This document shows positions 17,801 through 27,577 of a stretch of 64,000 bases of DNA, piece after piece. The translations under genes were made by a program, and so were the position numbers. The first letter of the stretch is position 1, and every line of letters starts with the position of its first letter. The notes beneath the pieces were generated by a model. The model was not told the DNA's origin and did not search any database. It saw nothing but the letters and a program-made list of their open reading frames with translations. This DNA is from Lactobacillus xylocopicola (lineage in GTDB: Bacteria > Bacillota > Bacilli > Lactobacillales > Lactobacillaceae): assembly GCF_033096005.1 (NCBI RefSeq), contig NZ_AP026803.1, positions 974,501 to 1,038,500 of the forward strand, written 5' to 3'.

Positions 17801-19972
17801 TTATTGATTAGAGCGATGCTTGCGACTGACCCAGGCGCCGCAAAGGGCAATAATTACCAGCACTCCACCTAGAGTTAATGTAGCTATACTCAGTTTTTGG
17901 TTATTACCCGTTTTAGGCAAGGTTTTGCTGCTTTGATCGCTTTTAGCACTAACTTTATTTGTCATTGGGTCATTCGCTTTTAAAAAAATATTTCTAGGAT
18001 CTTTGGCTGATTTAGTTGTACTGCCATGTTTACCAGTACTTGGTTCTTTACCTGGATCATCCTGACTGCTATTACTCGGTAATGCTGGCACACTTGGATT
18101 CACGGCGCTTACTATATCATTCGGCGATACAGGATTTCCTGGTCCACTGGGAGTTACAGGGTTAACTGGAAATGTTGGGCTAATCGGAGAATTAAGCTGA
18201 TCCTTTCTATACACCCAGCTGACTGTTTGCGGGTTAGCGGCAAAGTAACCTTTGGCATCCCCGCGCACCTCCTTAAAGGTGTAGCCCGGAATCACTTTCT
18301 GCGTACTCTGATATGCAGCACCAATTGGGCCATTCAAGACTTCATCTGGTGCAACTGTCTGTCCGCCCTCATCTTGATAATGAACGGTAACCGTAGCGGT
18401 TGGGGTTGGCATTAGTAGCTTGGTATAGACAAACGTAATTTCCTTGTCATTACCCTCTTCAAACTTTCGGGCTGGATCTCCCTGCACTTCCTTGAGTGTG
18501 TAGCCCGGAATCGTTGCCTGATAGTCCGCCGTGTCATAATTTTTATCAATTAAGCCGCGGATTGTGCGCGTGGGTACCAGCGTCTGCCCACTTTCATCCT
18601 GGTAGTGGGCTATCAGCTGACCAGAACGGATATAGGTGTCCGCGTCTGTGCCTAGGCGATACTCATTCACTAATTCCTCTGGGGTCCAGACATTGGGTCC
18701 CTTGGCATCAGTCAACTTACCTCCAGCCAGACCAACCCACTTACTATTAGGATTGAGCATAACAGGTGCATCCTCTAGATAGTACCAACTATAAAGTTCT
18801 GCATTTTTAACATCACATTTGGGACTTAACTTCAAGATTTTTAGCTTGGGCATAGCAGAAAGCATCCCAACTGTTGTCTGGTCTTTGTAACCCATAGCCG
18901 GTTTGCCATAACTGCTAATACTTGTCATGTCGAACTTGCTCAGATCAAGTTCCTCCAAGCTGGCACAGCCACTAAACATAGCGCCGACGTTAGTCACTTT
19001 AGACGTGTCAAAGCCGGTCACATCCAGTTCAGTTAGATCATGACAATCCCCAAACATGTCATGCATGTTAGTCACTTTAGACGTGTCAAAATGGCTAACA
19101 TCCAGCTTCTTAAGCTCCGTACAACCAGCAAACATCTGGCTCATGTCTGTAACCTGAGAAGTATCAAAGTGACTGACATCTAATTCCGTCAGTTTCGTGC
19201 GGTGAATAGTGCCATCACTGATATAATTGAGATCAAACATGAAACTCATGTTAGTCACTTTAGACGTGTCCCAATGACTAACATCTGCCTTCTTTAGGTT
19301 GTGACAGGCAAAAAACATTTGTCCCATATTAGTAACTTTACTGGTATCAAAATGACTGACATCAATATCTTCTAAACTGTTGCAGTTAGCAAACATATTA
19401 AACATATCAGTAACATCAGAAGTATCAACGTTAGCTAACCCAGTAATACTGGTTGCGCTATTTAAGGCAGCAAACAAACGATCCACTGAACCAATCAGCT
19501 TAAACTGTCCTATTAACTTAACTTGCTTAATATCTGGTGTATAGATACCCGGAACATAGCCACCCATCGGATCTGGATTAGTAAGCACAACTGGGTTACT
19601 AGCAGTGCCGCCCGGAATTGTTAATATACCACTAACATCATCGTAGGCAACTTGGAGTCCGTTCCAACTGGTATTCACTACTGACCTGGTCAGTTTATTA
19701 CTTTTAGCTGGCGCCACGGCAGCCGCACTGTCCGTCGCTGTGCTCTTAGCTGCGCCAGTATTAGTAGCGGTATCATTAGAAGCTTCATTTGTGCTTGCAT
19801 TTAGCTCTGGTGCAGTGCTTGTTCCTCCTTTATTGGGAGATTTCTGCGCCATTTCTTCTAAAACTACATCGTCTGCCTTCACGATCTTAGCATTAAGCAT
19901 AAACAATCCTATGGCAGTGACGCCCCCAAATAAGAGCTTTTCGCCTTGGTGCTGGATACTAGATTTTTTCAT
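17801..19972 (-). CDS. LPxTG-anchored surface protein with BspA-type repeats and MucBP domains
   Basis: Cell-wall protein, about 723 aa from the start chosen. Order: signal region starting MKKSSIQHQGEKLLFGG, a Ser/Thr/Ala-rich stretch, and then a run of BspA/DUF285 units built on D-T-S-K-V-T-N-M and MF-x-x-C. Two MucBP-like units (HYQDESGQTL and HYQDEGGQTV) follow, then a Pro/Ser-rich spacer and a sortase signal L-P-K-T-G with a hydrophobic tail and RKHRSNQ. The ATG at 19970-19972 is chosen because a promoter lies just upstream and a signal peptide follows; an upstream in-frame ATG at 20111-20113 would lie beyond that promoter. Adhesion to host or other cells is likely but inferred from the domains. 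It interrupts the otherwise conserved thiN-rpmB neighbourhood. Confidence 0.88.
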   Translation of the reverse strand: MKKSSIQHQGEKLLFGGVTAIGLFMLNAKIVKADDVVLEEMAQKSPNKGGTSTAPELNASTNEASNDTATNTGAAKSTATDSAAAVAPAKSNKLTRSVVNTSWNGLQVAYDDVSGILTIPGGTASNPVVLTNPDPMGGYVPGIYTPDIKQVKLIGQFKLIGSVDRLFAALNSATSITGLANVDTSDVTDMFNMFANCNSLEDIDVSHFDTSKVTNMGQMFFACHNLKKADVSHWDTSKVTNMSFMFDLNYISDGTIHRTKLTELDVSHFDTSQVTDMSQMFAGCTELKKLDVSHFDTSKVTNMHDMFGDCHDLTELDVTGFDTSKVTNVGAMFSGCASLEELDLSKFDMTSISSYGKPAMGYKDQTTVGMLSAMPKLKILKLSPKCDVKNAELYSWYYLEDAPVMLNPNSKWVGLAGGKLTDAKGPNVWTPEELVNEYRLGTDADTYIRSGQLIAHYQDESGQTLVPTRTIRGLIDKNYDTADYQATIPGYTLKEVQGDPARKFEEGNDKEITFVYTKLLMPTPTATVTVHYQDEGGQTVAPDEVLNGPIGAAYQSTQKVIPGYTFKEVRGDAKGYFAANPQTVSWVYRKDQLNSPISPTFPVNPVTPSGPGNPVSPNDIVSAVNPSVPALPSNSSQDDPGKEPSTGKHGSTTKSAKDPRNIFLKANDPMTNKVSAKSDQSSKTLPKTGNNQKLSIATLTLGGVLVIIALCGAWVSRKHRSNQ
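18989..19270 (-). repeat. Repeated DNA units in the BspA-like gene
   Basis: A 21-bp block reading gttagtcactttagacgtg plus tc on the plus strand occurs exactly at 18989-19009, 19067-19087 and 19250-19270. It encodes the D-T-S-K-V-T-N core of the surface repeats. Related but diverged units lie in between and beyond, to about 19420. Exact copies at the DNA level point to recent recombination between units. Confidence 0.85.
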
Positions 19973-20060
19973 ATTAAGTGTTCCCTTCAATAACCATAAT
20001 AATGTTTTTGTTATTATCTGATTAACTAGTGTTTGCTTTCCCATATTATCCACTTTGCTA

Positions 20061-20089
20061 ATAATATCATTGCTATTATCTATACTCAA
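20061..20089 (-). promoter_or_regulatory. Promoter of the BspA-like surface protein gene
   Basis: Minus strand: TTGAGT (20084-20089), 17-bp spacer, TATTAT (20061-20066). It predicts a leader of about 80 nt before the ATG at 19972. Confidence 0.65.
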
Positions 20090-20106
20090 GGTAATTTTCA
20101 TATATA

Positions 20107-20140
20107 AAAACAAAAACCCATGATTAATGAGTTTTTGTTA
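20107..20140 (-). terminator. Intrinsic terminator of the priA...thiN operon
   Basis: Arms AACAAAAAC and GTTTTTGTT, with an inner CAT/ATG extension, run into T5 on the minus strand. It lies about 200 nt past the thiN stop. Confidence 0.7.
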
Positions 20141-20345
20141 CATAAGTATTTAAGTGTTGAGTGATTTTTTATAAAACCCAGTATGTGCTTTAGACAGAGT
20201 ATTTTTTAAACAGCTCAATTTGTTAGAGCGATTATTTTAATATAATAATTTAGTTATATTTAACTACTTTTATTTAAAGATAGCAAGGTATCAATCGACT
20301 TATATGCGCGAGCTCAATTGGAGGCCAGTTACCCGAATCTCAGCA

Positions 20346-21032
20346 TCAAATACTCTGGTACCGGTCAATATCCTTAGTTTGAATGACTGCCACAATGCCT
20401 TTAGCAAAAGACAAGTCAAATGCATCCTGGCCCGGTAGAAACTCGTTTGAGGCAAAAGAAAGTGGAACTGCACTAGTATAGTTATTCAGCTCGTACTTAG
20501 CACCGGTAATGCTCAGGCCAGTAACTGCTGTTAAGGGGGCAACACCAAAATAGGTATACCCTGGCAGGCGGTTAACCAGGTGCTGACCCGGCCAGTAAAA
20601 ACGTAGCTCATTTTGCTGGTCGACCAACTCGATATTCTCGGCATATTGACTAAAATCTGACTTAACTACCATCAGAAGATTAGTTAAAAAATGATCGAGC
20701 CGGCCTCCCGTTGCCCCATATAAGGTTAAGGCATCAACCTGATAGTCGACAAAAGCATATTTAGTTGCTAGCTCGGCATCGGTAAAATCTTTTTCTGGAA
20801 TCGAGTAGCGTAGATCGGGAACATTCTCTTCTATTTGGGCTAATTCGGTCTTCTTAAGTGAGTCAAAGTCTCCAACTGCCAAGTCGGGAACCAGATTCAA
20901 TTCTTCCAGCAAAAGACTGCCGCGATCAACACCAATGAGTAAGTCTCCAGCTGCTTGCCTTGCGGCTAAAAATGCTTGGAGGTCGGTAGGCCATTGCGTC
21001 TTGGGGCCCCCTAAAAGTGCACAGGCCCTCAT
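20346..21032 (-). CDS. thiN: Thiamine pyrophosphokinase
   Basis: Transfers pyrophosphate from ATP to thiamine to make the cofactor TPP. The protein is 228 aa. Family landmarks are GVDRGSLLLEE, VGDFDSLKKTE (the ATP/Mg-binding D-F-D-S), EKDFTDAELA and GATGGRLDHFLTNL. It overlaps the rpe stop by 4 nt (ATGA junction), so the two are translationally coupled. It is the last gene of the priA-to-thiN operon. TPP is a cofactor of transketolase/phosphoketolase, which act near Rpe; the pairing is conserved in Firmicutes. Confidence 0.95.
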   Translation of the reverse strand: MRACALLGGPKTQWPTDLQAFLAARQAAGDLLIGVDRGSLLLEELNLVPDLAVGDFDSLKKTELAQIEENVPDLRYSIPEKDFTDAELATKYAFVDYQVDALTLYGATGGRLDHFLTNLLMVVKSDFSQYAENIELVDQQNELRFYWPGQHLVNRLPGYTYFGVAPLTAVTGLSITGAKYELNNYTSAVPLSFASNEFLPGQDAFDLSFAKGIVAVIQTKDIDRYQSI

Positions 21033-21676
21033 TGTAATGCCTCAGTTAATTCAGCAAGTTGTGCCTCAATCGTGTTTTGGCAGAACAAGTATGAACCTGC
21101 CACAAAAATATTGGCCCCAGCTTCCTTTGCCAGTTTGGCCGTTTGGGCGTTAATTCCGCCATCAACTTCAAGCGGAACTTTTGTTCCTAATACTTGCTTA
21201 GCCTGCTGAATTCGATCAGCCGACTCAGGAAGATATTTTTGCCCGCCAAAACCTGGATAAACGGTCATTATCAACACCTGATCAAGTTTAGCAGCAAACT
21301 GGGACAAAACGGCAACCGGCGTGTCCGGGTTCAACACCAGTCCCGCCTGCACCTGGTGTTCATGCAAGTAATCTAGCCATCCATTGACTTCCGCTTCGTT
21401 CATGGCCTCATAATGCAGCAGCACTAGGTCGGCCCCAGCCTTCACAAAGGCTGGCACTAAAACTCCGGGATTATTGCTCATCAAGTGAATCTCGGCCTCA
21501 AGGTTGGGAAAGGCATGTTTAAAATCACTGACTAGTTGGGGACCAAAGGACAGGTTCGGCACAAAGTGACCGTCCATGATATCAATATGGAAACGGGTGA
21601 TGCCAGCTTTAGCCGCTTTTTTAAGATCTGCTTCTAAGTTCAAATTATTAATGTTTAGAATTGAAGGTGCAATCAA
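21029..21676 (-). CDS. rpe: Ribulose-phosphate 3-epimerase
   Basis: TIM-barrel enzyme interconverting ribulose-5-phosphate and xylulose-5-phosphate. The protein is 215 aa. It starts MIAPSILNIN and has the metal-site motif FHIDIMDGHFVPNLSFGP, the catalytic HLM, the conserved MTVYPGFGGQ loop and EVDGGIN. It follows rsgA with an 11-nt gap and overlaps thiN. Confidence 0.97.
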   Translation of the reverse strand: MIAPSILNINNLNLEADLKKAAKAGITRFHIDIMDGHFVPNLSFGPQLVSDFKHAFPNLEAEIHLMSNNPGVLVPAFVKAGADLVLLHYEAMNEAEVNGWLDYLHEHQVQAGLVLNPDTPVAVLSQFAAKLDQVLIMTVYPGFGGQKYLPESADRIQQAKQVLGTKVPLEVDGGINAQTAKLAKEAGANIFVAGSYLFCQNTIEAQLAELTEALQ

Positions 21677-21687
21677 GCTTTTTCTCC

Positions 21688-22575
21688 TTATTTTAAATAC
21701 TCCGGCAACTGGCCATTAGCAATTGCCGTCCGCATTAGCAAGTAGTCATCGTATCGACTCCGCTTAATCAGGCCCAGTTCAACCAGTCGCTTGACCTCAC
21801 ACTTGGGTTCCTTGAGGTGCTGGCAGGTGCGAAACTTGCACTGGCTACTAGCTCGTTTGAACTCGACAAAGTAATTACCAAGTTCATTGACCTTAATGGG
21901 AGTTAGGTCAATTGCAGAGAAGCCTGGGGTGTCAGCCAGAAAACCCTTGCCCAGGTTGAACAATTGTACGGTCCGCGTCGTGTGCTTACCCCGGTTGAGA
22001 CTAGTCGATATTGCCGCGGTTTCCTGGCTTAGGTCCTTTTTAAGGTGGTTAATCAGTGTCGACTTACCTGCCCCAGATTGACCCGCTAGTGTCCAAATTT
22101 GCTCTGGGCCAATTGCTTCCGGTAGCTTGACTGCTAGACCCGACCAGTCATCAAAAACGGGATAACCAATTGCTTGGTAGTAATCAAGGTCGCTTTTAAG
22201 GTGCGTCAGCGCTTTTTCACCGGTCAGGTCTCCCTTAGATAGGTAAATACTAACTGCAACCTGCTGCCAAGCAAAAAAGGTTAAAAATCGATCAAGCAAT
22301 TGCAGCGAAAAATCCGGTTCAACGGCTGACATTACTAGCAAAACGTGATCGACGTTAGCCAATGCTGGTCGACCAATCAAGTTGCTACGGGGGAAAACTT
22401 CAAGCAAGTAATTTGTTCCCTGATCGTCAATTTGAATTTTGACCCGATCACCAACTGTAGGTTTCAATTTATTTTTGCGAAAAACGCCCCGCGCCCTAGT
22501 TCGAACTACCTGCTGGCTTGTCAAAACATCGTAAAAGCCAGCTATTAAGCCGACTACAATACCTTCTGCTGTCAT
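21688..22575 (-). CDS. rsgA: Ribosome small-subunit GTPase RsgA
   Basis: Circularly permuted GTPase in late 30S subunit assembly. The protein is 295 aa. Order: N-terminal OB fold, then G4 (YLSKGDL), G1 (G-Q-S-G-A-G-K-S-T), G3 ([10 protein letters not shown]), and a C-terminal zinc knuckle ([17 protein letters not shown] with Cys-Cys-His-Cys). It lies 2 nt after prkC. In Firmicutes RsgA is a substrate of PrkC-type kinases, in keeping with the neighbourhood. Confidence 0.97.
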   Translation of the reverse strand: MTAEGIVVGLIAGFYDVLTSQQVVRTRARGVFRKNKLKPTVGDRVKIQIDDQGTNYLLEVFPRSNLIGRPALANVDHVLLVMSAVEPDFSLQLLDRFLTFFAWQQVAVSIYLSKGDLTGEKALTHLKSDLDYYQAIGYPVFDDWSGLAVKLPEAIGPEQIWTLAGQSGAGKSTLINHLKKDLSQETAAISTSLNRGKHTTRTVQLFNLGKGFLADTPGFSAIDLTPIKVNELGNYFVEFKRASSQCKFRTCQHLKEPKCEVKRLVELGLIKRSRYDDYLLMRTAIANGQLPEYLK

Positions 22576-22577
22576 CG

Positions 22578-24560
22578 TTATTTGCTTACCTTCTGGTTCA
22601 AAATCGTTTGACCATCACGGACAACCCGCAAGGAGCCCGCACCTTCCTTTAGGTGGAACGGAATAGAAAAGTTCATGTCTCGCTTAATATAAAGGTCACG
22701 GTAAACATTGCTGGCCGAGTGGTTGTCGTCGGCAATATAGATTTGCACATGATTGCCTTGGTGGTCTTCATCATTATTTTCATCTTTTTCGTAAGTGACT
22801 GAGAACGTCCTAATCGTCGTATCATCACTCTTTTTCTTTGCACCTTCAGAGACACTAATGGTAATGGTGCTGCCACGTGGTACCCTGGTACCTGGGTTAG
22901 GACTCATCTCCACGATCATCCCCTTCTTGACCTTATCAGAATAAGTCTGACTGACTTGCAAGGTTAGGCCATGCTGACGTGCATATTCTTTAGCCTCTTT
23001 AAGTGAGCGATTTTTTAGATTAGGCAGTTTAATGGTGTCTCTCAGGTGGTCATTTTGTCCTTTGGACACACTCAGCGTAATTGTGGTCTGGTTCGGTTTA
23101 ACCTCAACCCCAGCAGCGATACTCTGGCTAATGACATGATTGGCGGGAACGCTAGCAGAAAAGCGACTCTCCTTAATAACTTCAAAGCCCATCTTTTCCA
23201 GCTTATCGACCGCTTCTTGGTAATCATCACCGGTAACGTCGGGTACACGGGCCATGCCGGCACCAGCGGAAATATAAAGGTCAATTATCCGGCCGCGCTT
23301 AATTTGTTCACCTGCAGTTGGCCTAGTCTCAATTACTCGGCCTTGATCAATACTGTTAGACTCACGATGCTTGATACGGCCAACCTTTAACCCCACGCTT
23401 TCTAGTTTAGCCCGCGCACTTCTTTCAGTTAAGTTGGTCACATCAGGAATGCGTACCTCACCGCCATTACGGTTAGACAGCACAAATACCATCAACCCAA
23501 CAACCAGTATTGCAGCCAAACCGATAAACAGCCACCACCACTTATGGTTACGTAAATTTTGAAATTTACCGGCCTGGAGCGCCTGCTTGGTAGTTTCCTG
23601 GTCTTTTTCTTGGTCTGCCTGCTTGGCCTCGTCTCGGTCTGGACCAGCATCATTATTAAGCTTGAAATTAGGCAAAATAATCGTTTCGTCATTATTCAGC
23701 CCATCATTAGCAGAAAAGATTGGTTCATTAGCCCGTGCCGGATCAAGACTTGTGTCTAAATCTGCCTTCATTTCACTGGCTGAATAATAACGGTCACGGG
23801 GATTTTTGGCTGTTGCTTTAAGCACAACATTTTCAAGAGCCTGGGGAACCTTAGTGTCCTTTTGCTTAATTGCTGGAATTGGTTCCTGGGCGTGCTTTAG
23901 TGCCACTGAGACTGCAGAGTCACCACTAAAGGGTACTGAACCCGTAATTAACTCATACAGGATTATGCCCAAGGAATAGATATCAGATTGCTTAGTTACC
24001 ATGCCTCCGCGAGTCTGTTCGGGTGACATATAGTGAACCGAACCTACTACAGAATTTGTTTGCGTGACAGAATTTTGGTTCAATGCTACGGCAATACCAA
24101 AGTCGGCAATTTTGATATTGCCGCGCTTATCCATCAGAATATTTTGCGGCTTAAGGTCACGATGAATTACGTTATGCTTGTGGGCTAAGGTCATTGCGCT
24201 CAATATTTGATTCATAATGCGGATAACATTATGCAAATCCAGTGGCGAATTTTGCCTGATATACTCTTTAAGGTCTGGACCATCAACATATTCCATGACC
24301 ATATATGGAATACCGTGATCGGTCGACACATCTAAGACCATCACAATATTAGGATGACTTAATTCACTAGTCGCCAAAGCCTCCCGCTGAAAACGGGCCA
24401 GGGTCTGGGGTTCCTTTTGTAAATCCAAACGCAAGATTTTGACGGCAACTTTACGTTCTAAAATAATGTCTTCAGCCAAATAGACATTGGCCATGCCGCC
24501 CTCACCCAGTGTATCAACGATACGATAGCGGTCTCCTAGTAAGTAACCCTTGGTGATCAT
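22578..24560 (-). CDS. prkC: Membrane Ser/Thr protein kinase with PASTA domains
   Basis: Sensor kinase of the PknB/PrkC/Stk1 family, 660 aa. The kinase domain is at residues 11-270 (catalytic Lys41, H-R-D at 133-135, D-F-G at 153-155). One membrane helix lies near residue 340. Three PASTA domains each begin with PDV/PNL-type segments; family members bind muropeptides or lipid II through these. A C-terminal extra segment of about 90 aa follows the third PASTA domain ([13 protein letters not shown] to the end) and looks like a separate beta-rich domain. It overlaps the phosphatase gene stop by 4 nt, the standard kinase/phosphatase pair controlling cell wall growth and division. Confidence 0.96.
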   Translation of the reverse strand: MITKGYLLGDRYRIVDTLGEGGMANVYLAEDIILERKVAVKILRLDLQKEPQTLARFQREALATSELSHPNIVMVLDVSTDHGIPYMVMEYVDGPDLKEYIRQNSPLDLHNVIRIMNQILSAMTLAHKHNVIHRDLKPQNILMDKRGNIKIADFGIAVALNQNSVTQTNSVVGSVHYMSPEQTRGGMVTKQSDIYSLGIILYELITGSVPFSGDSAVSVALKHAQEPIPAIKQKDTKVPQALENVVLKATAKNPRDRYYSASEMKADLDTSLDPARANEPIFSANDGLNNDETIILPNFKLNNDAGPDRDEAKQADQEKDQETTKQALQAGKFQNLRNHKWWWLFIGLAAILVVGLMVFVLSNRNGGEVRIPDVTNLTERSARAKLESVGLKVGRIKHRESNSIDQGRVIETRPTAGEQIKRGRIIDLYISAGAGMARVPDVTGDDYQEAVDKLEKMGFEVIKESRFSASVPANHVISQSIAAGVEVKPNQTTITLSVSKGQNDHLRDTIKLPNLKNRSLKEAKEYARQHGLTLQVSQTYSDKVKKGMIVEMSPNPGTRVPRGSTITISVSEGAKKKSDDTTIRTFSVTYEKDENNDEDHQGNHVQIYIADDNHSASNVYRDLYIKRDMNFSIPFHLKEGAGSLRVVRDGQTILNQKVSK

Positions 24561-25306
24561 TGCTGCTCACCGCCTTCATGCAGCACTAGACAGACAGTGA
24601 TATTATCTCCACCACCTAAGCGGTTAGCCTCGTTAATTAGCTTATGACAACGGTCTTTGAGCGATAACTCCTTGGTCGCCAAAATCTGCTGAATTTGAGG
24701 ATCACTAAGCGAATTATTGAGTCCATCCGTGCATAATAAGATTAAATCATGATCGTTCAGCTCGATCTGCCGATATTCCGGATTGATTGTACTAGAAACA
24801 CCAAGTGACTGGGTAATGATATTTTTTTGCGGATGATTGCGCGCCTGTTGCTTGGTAATCTGCCCCATCTTCACTAATTCATTAACTAGCGAATGGTCTT
24901 CAACCAACTGCATAAACTCACCATTGGTGTAGCCATAGGCCCGCGAATCACCTAAATGAGCAATCAATGCTTCGCCTTTAAAAGCGATGGCCAACACAAT
25001 CGTCGTTCCCATCCCATTAAGGTCAGGAAAGCGGTCAGCAGTCTTCAAGATAGTTTCATTTTCAGCACTCAGCTGGACATCTAACCATTGGCGCGCACTT
25101 TGACAATCAAAAAAGTCAGTCGTACTAAAGCTATGCCCTAGGTGGCGGACCGCCATCGTTGAAGCAACATCACCACCCTGGTGACCGCCCATTCCATCAC
25201 AGACCACCGCCATGGTGGCTCCCTTTTTATTCTTAAAAACCTGGACAAAGTCCTGATTGCTCTTCCGTATCCGTCCGATACTTGAAGCAAATGCTGTTTC
25301 GATCAA
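24557..25306 (-). CDS. prpC: PP2C-type Ser/Thr protein phosphatase
   Basis: Cytoplasmic metal-dependent phosphatase that reverses PrkC phosphorylation. The protein is 249 aa. PPM landmarks are VVCDGMGGHQGGDVAS (metal aspartate), LAHLGDSRAYGY, LLCTDGLNNSLSD and GGDNITVCLV. It overlaps the prkC start by 4 nt and lies 3 nt after rsmB. Confidence 0.96.
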   Translation of the reverse strand: MIETAFASSIGRIRKSNQDFVQVFKNKKGATMAVVCDGMGGHQGGDVASTMAVRHLGHSFSTTDFFDCQSARQWLDVQLSAENETILKTADRFPDLNGMGTTIVLAIAFKGEALIAHLGDSRAYGYTNGEFMQLVEDHSLVNELVKMGQITKQQARNHPQKNIITQSLGVSSTINPEYRQIELNDHDLILLCTDGLNNSLSDPQIQQILATKELSLKDRCHKLINEANRLGGGDNITVCLVLHEGGEQQ

Positions 25307-25309
25307 AAC

Positions 25310-26632
25310 TTAACCTCGCACTACAAATTTAGCAATGAAAAAACCGTCGCTGCCATATTCATCCGGCAGGATTTTAACCATACCGTTAGGAGCAGCAATT
25401 TTCCCGGTCTCAAACGGTTGCAACTTAAATTGGGGATTATCGCTTAAAAAGGCTTGGACCACATACTCATCCTCTTCAACCGTAAAAGTGCAAGTAGAAT
25501 AAACTAACTCGCCTTTATCATTCAAAAGTGAACTTACCTGATTTAGAATTGCCAGCTGCACTTTTTGCAACTTAGTCAAATCAGCAAGACTCTTGTTATA
25601 CCTGATTTCCGGTTTGCGCCGCAACAGACCTAATCCTGAACATGGCGCATCAACCAATATTTTGTCAAATTGCCCCGGTTGAAAGACCTCTTTTGCGAAT
25701 CTGGCATCCATTTTCTGAGTTTTTACTTTACTTGCAACATTCATTCTCTGACTGCTTTTTTGCACTAAACGCAGTTTGTTTTGGTGAATATCTAGGGCAG
25801 TAACTCGCCCTGCGGACAATTGTTCAGCCAGCTGAATGGTTTTGCCGCCCGGAGCGCTACATGCGTCAAGTACCTCTTCATCCCCAGTGAAATTGAATGC
25901 ACTCACTGCTAAACTAGCAGCTTCGTCTTGAATTGTCAATTTTCCTTCTTTGAACAGCTCTGAATCACTGATTCCGCCATGGTCTAAAACAACTTCTTGG
26001 GCGGTCATTTGCGATTCACAGGGAGCAAAACCCAAGTCGTTCAGTGCGGTTACGACCTCTGTAGCCGAAACTAATTGGGAAATCCGTACGGTGTTTTTGG
26101 CTGGTTCATTGACACTGGCCAGAATGCTGGCCGCCCGCTCCGCGCCCCAATGGTCCACCAAATACTGGACTAGCCAAACGGGCATGCTCTCCTTAACCAC
26201 CAAGTAGTCAGGTGCCGTCACCTGCGGCAGCACCCTGCCCCGTCTGAGCAAGGCACGTAGAATACCGTTGACAATCTTAAAACCAGTAGAGTGTGGTTTG
26301 CCAAATTGCTTGGCCAGTATGTTGGCCTCATTTAAGACTGCCCGGTTGGGTACCTTGTCCATAAAAAGCAACTGGTAAGCCGACATTAACAATAATGGCC
26401 ACAGGTAATCTTCCTTGAGCTTGGTTTTAACCAAATCTTGCAGCTGGAACTCTAAATAGATTTTTTCTTGGATTGTACCGTAAACCAGGCGAGTCGTGAA
26501 ATTACGATCTGTCTGCGACAAGTCAGAGGAGCGAAAACTATTATTTAAACTAATATTTGAATATGAGCCGTCACGCCAGACACGGATTAAAGTTGCTAAG
26601 GCGACAGCACGAGCACTTTTAGTCGTCGACAA
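25310..26632 (-). CDS. rsmB: 16S rRNA (cytosine(967)-C5)-methyltransferase RsmB
   Basis: SAM-dependent rRNA methyltransferase. The protein is 440 aa. An N-terminal NusB-like RNA-binding domain spans about residues 1-140. The catalytic domain has a SAM site (DACSAPGGKT) and the two catalytic cysteines in D-A-P-C-S-G-L-G and YSTCTFTVEE. It overlaps the 3' end of fmt by 14 nt. The rlmN gene that follows rsmB in Bacillus is absent here; prpC comes directly next. Confidence 0.96.
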   Translation of the reverse strand: MSTTKSARAVALATLIRVWRDGSYSNISLNNSFRSSDLSQTDRNFTTRLVYGTIQEKIYLEFQLQDLVKTKLKEDYLWPLLLMSAYQLLFMDKVPNRAVLNEANILAKQFGKPHSTGFKIVNGILRALLRRGRVLPQVTAPDYLVVKESMPVWLVQYLVDHWGAERAASILASVNEPAKNTVRISQLVSATEVVTALNDLGFAPCESQMTAQEVVLDHGGISDSELFKEGKLTIQDEAASLAVSAFNFTGDEEVLDACSAPGGKTIQLAEQLSAGRVTALDIHQNKLRLVQKSSQRMNVASKVKTQKMDARFAKEVFQPGQFDKILVDAPCSGLGLLRRKPEIRYNKSLADLTKLQKVQLAILNQVSSLLNDKGELVYSTCTFTVEEDEYVVQAFLSDNPQFKLQPFETGKIAAPNGMVKILPDEYGSDGFFIAKFVVRG

Positions 26633-27563
26633 TTTTTTCTCCTACTGTAAACTTGCTACCCTGGCCGTTCAAAAAGTTTTTCACTGGCATTTGCTTTTTT
26701 CCTGCAGGCTGCACTTCAACCAGATCTAAAACTGTACCTTGGGCAAAACTGAGGGCGAAACGGCCGTCTTTTGCAACTAAACTACCAGCCGGCAGGTTAG
26801 TTTTTTGCGAATTAACCTTGGCCCGCCAAACTTTGAGCCGTTTGCCATCAATCACCAAATACGCTCCCGGGCTGGGATTCAGCGCTCTAATGAGGTTATT
26901 AGCTGCTAGAGCGGTCATCGTCACCTTGATTTGTTCTTGGTCCTTGCTAATGTTTGGCGAAAAGGTTACCTGATCCTGATTTTGCGGAGTTTTGTCCGTC
27001 GGATCTGCAATAATTCGCGGCAGGGTCTCAAGTAGCAAGTCGCGACCAAGCAGCGATAACTTATCAAAGAGCGTGCCAGTCGTGTCAGCTGCCTTAATTT
27101 TAAGCACTTTTTGCGCGTAAATAGCACCAGCATCCATTTCCTTGACCATCTCCATAATAGTTACACCGGTTTCCGCTTCACCCTTGAGCAAGGCATACTG
27201 AATTGGTGCCCCTCCGCGATACTTGGGGAGCAGCGACCCGTGAACGTTCACTGCAGCAATCTTGACCGATTTCAAAAACTTGGTAGGCAAAAACTGACCG
27301 TAAGCAGCAGTTACAATTAAGTCAGCATGCAGGTCAATAAGTTCCGCCAGCTCTGGTGAACGGGGTAATCTATCTGGTTGAAAAACGGGTAATTTCAACT
27401 CTTCCGCCGCCTGCTTAACGGGTGTTTGGGCCACTATTTGCTTACGACCCACTTTTTTGTCAGGCTGGGTAACAACGCCCTTAATTTCATAGTTATGTTC
27501 AACAAGTCCCTTTAAAATTGGTACCGCAAAGTTTGGCGTTCCCATAAAAATCACTGATGTCAT
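26619..27563 (-). CDS. fmt: Methionyl-tRNA formyltransferase
   Basis: Formylates initiator Met-tRNA using 10-formyl-THF. The protein is 314 aa. It starts MTSVIFMGTPNFAVP, has the catalytic segment HGSLLPKYRGGAPIQ (Asn/His region) and a C-terminal tRNA-binding domain. It lies 14 nt after priA. The peptide deformylase gene (def) that accompanies fmt in many Firmicutes is not in this operon. FolD (37259-38107) and the 5-FTHF cyclo-ligase (55852-56424) in the same window supply the formyl-folate pool. Confidence 0.97.
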   Translation of the reverse strand: MTSVIFMGTPNFAVPILKGLVEHNYEIKGVVTQPDKKVGRKQIVAQTPVKQAAEELKLPVFQPDRLPRSPELAELIDLHADLIVTAAYGQFLPTKFLKSVKIAAVNVHGSLLPKYRGGAPIQYALLKGEAETGVTIMEMVKEMDAGAIYAQKVLKIKAADTTGTLFDKLSLLGRDLLLETLPRIIADPTDKTPQNQDQVTFSPNISKDQEQIKVTMTALAANNLIRALNPSPGAYLVIDGKRLKVWRAKVNSQKTNLPAGSLVAKDGRFALSFAQGTVLDLVEVQPAGKKQMPVKNFLNGQGSKFTVGEKIVDD

Positions 27564-27577
27564 TGAGCATCTCCTTT

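Larger units (their letters stand above)
19973..20345. other. Intergenic region between the BspA-like gene and thiN
   Basis: Contains the BspA-like gene's promoter (20061-20089), the thiN terminator (20107-20140), a very AT-rich stretch (20140-20280), and about 70 bp of higher-GC sequence (20280-20345) with no gene I can recognise. Confidence 0.6.

Noticed and set aside
19973..20113. Upstream start for the BspA-like protein at 20113
   Set aside because: It would put 47 extra residues before the signal peptide, and the likely promoter (20061-20089) lies inside that extension.
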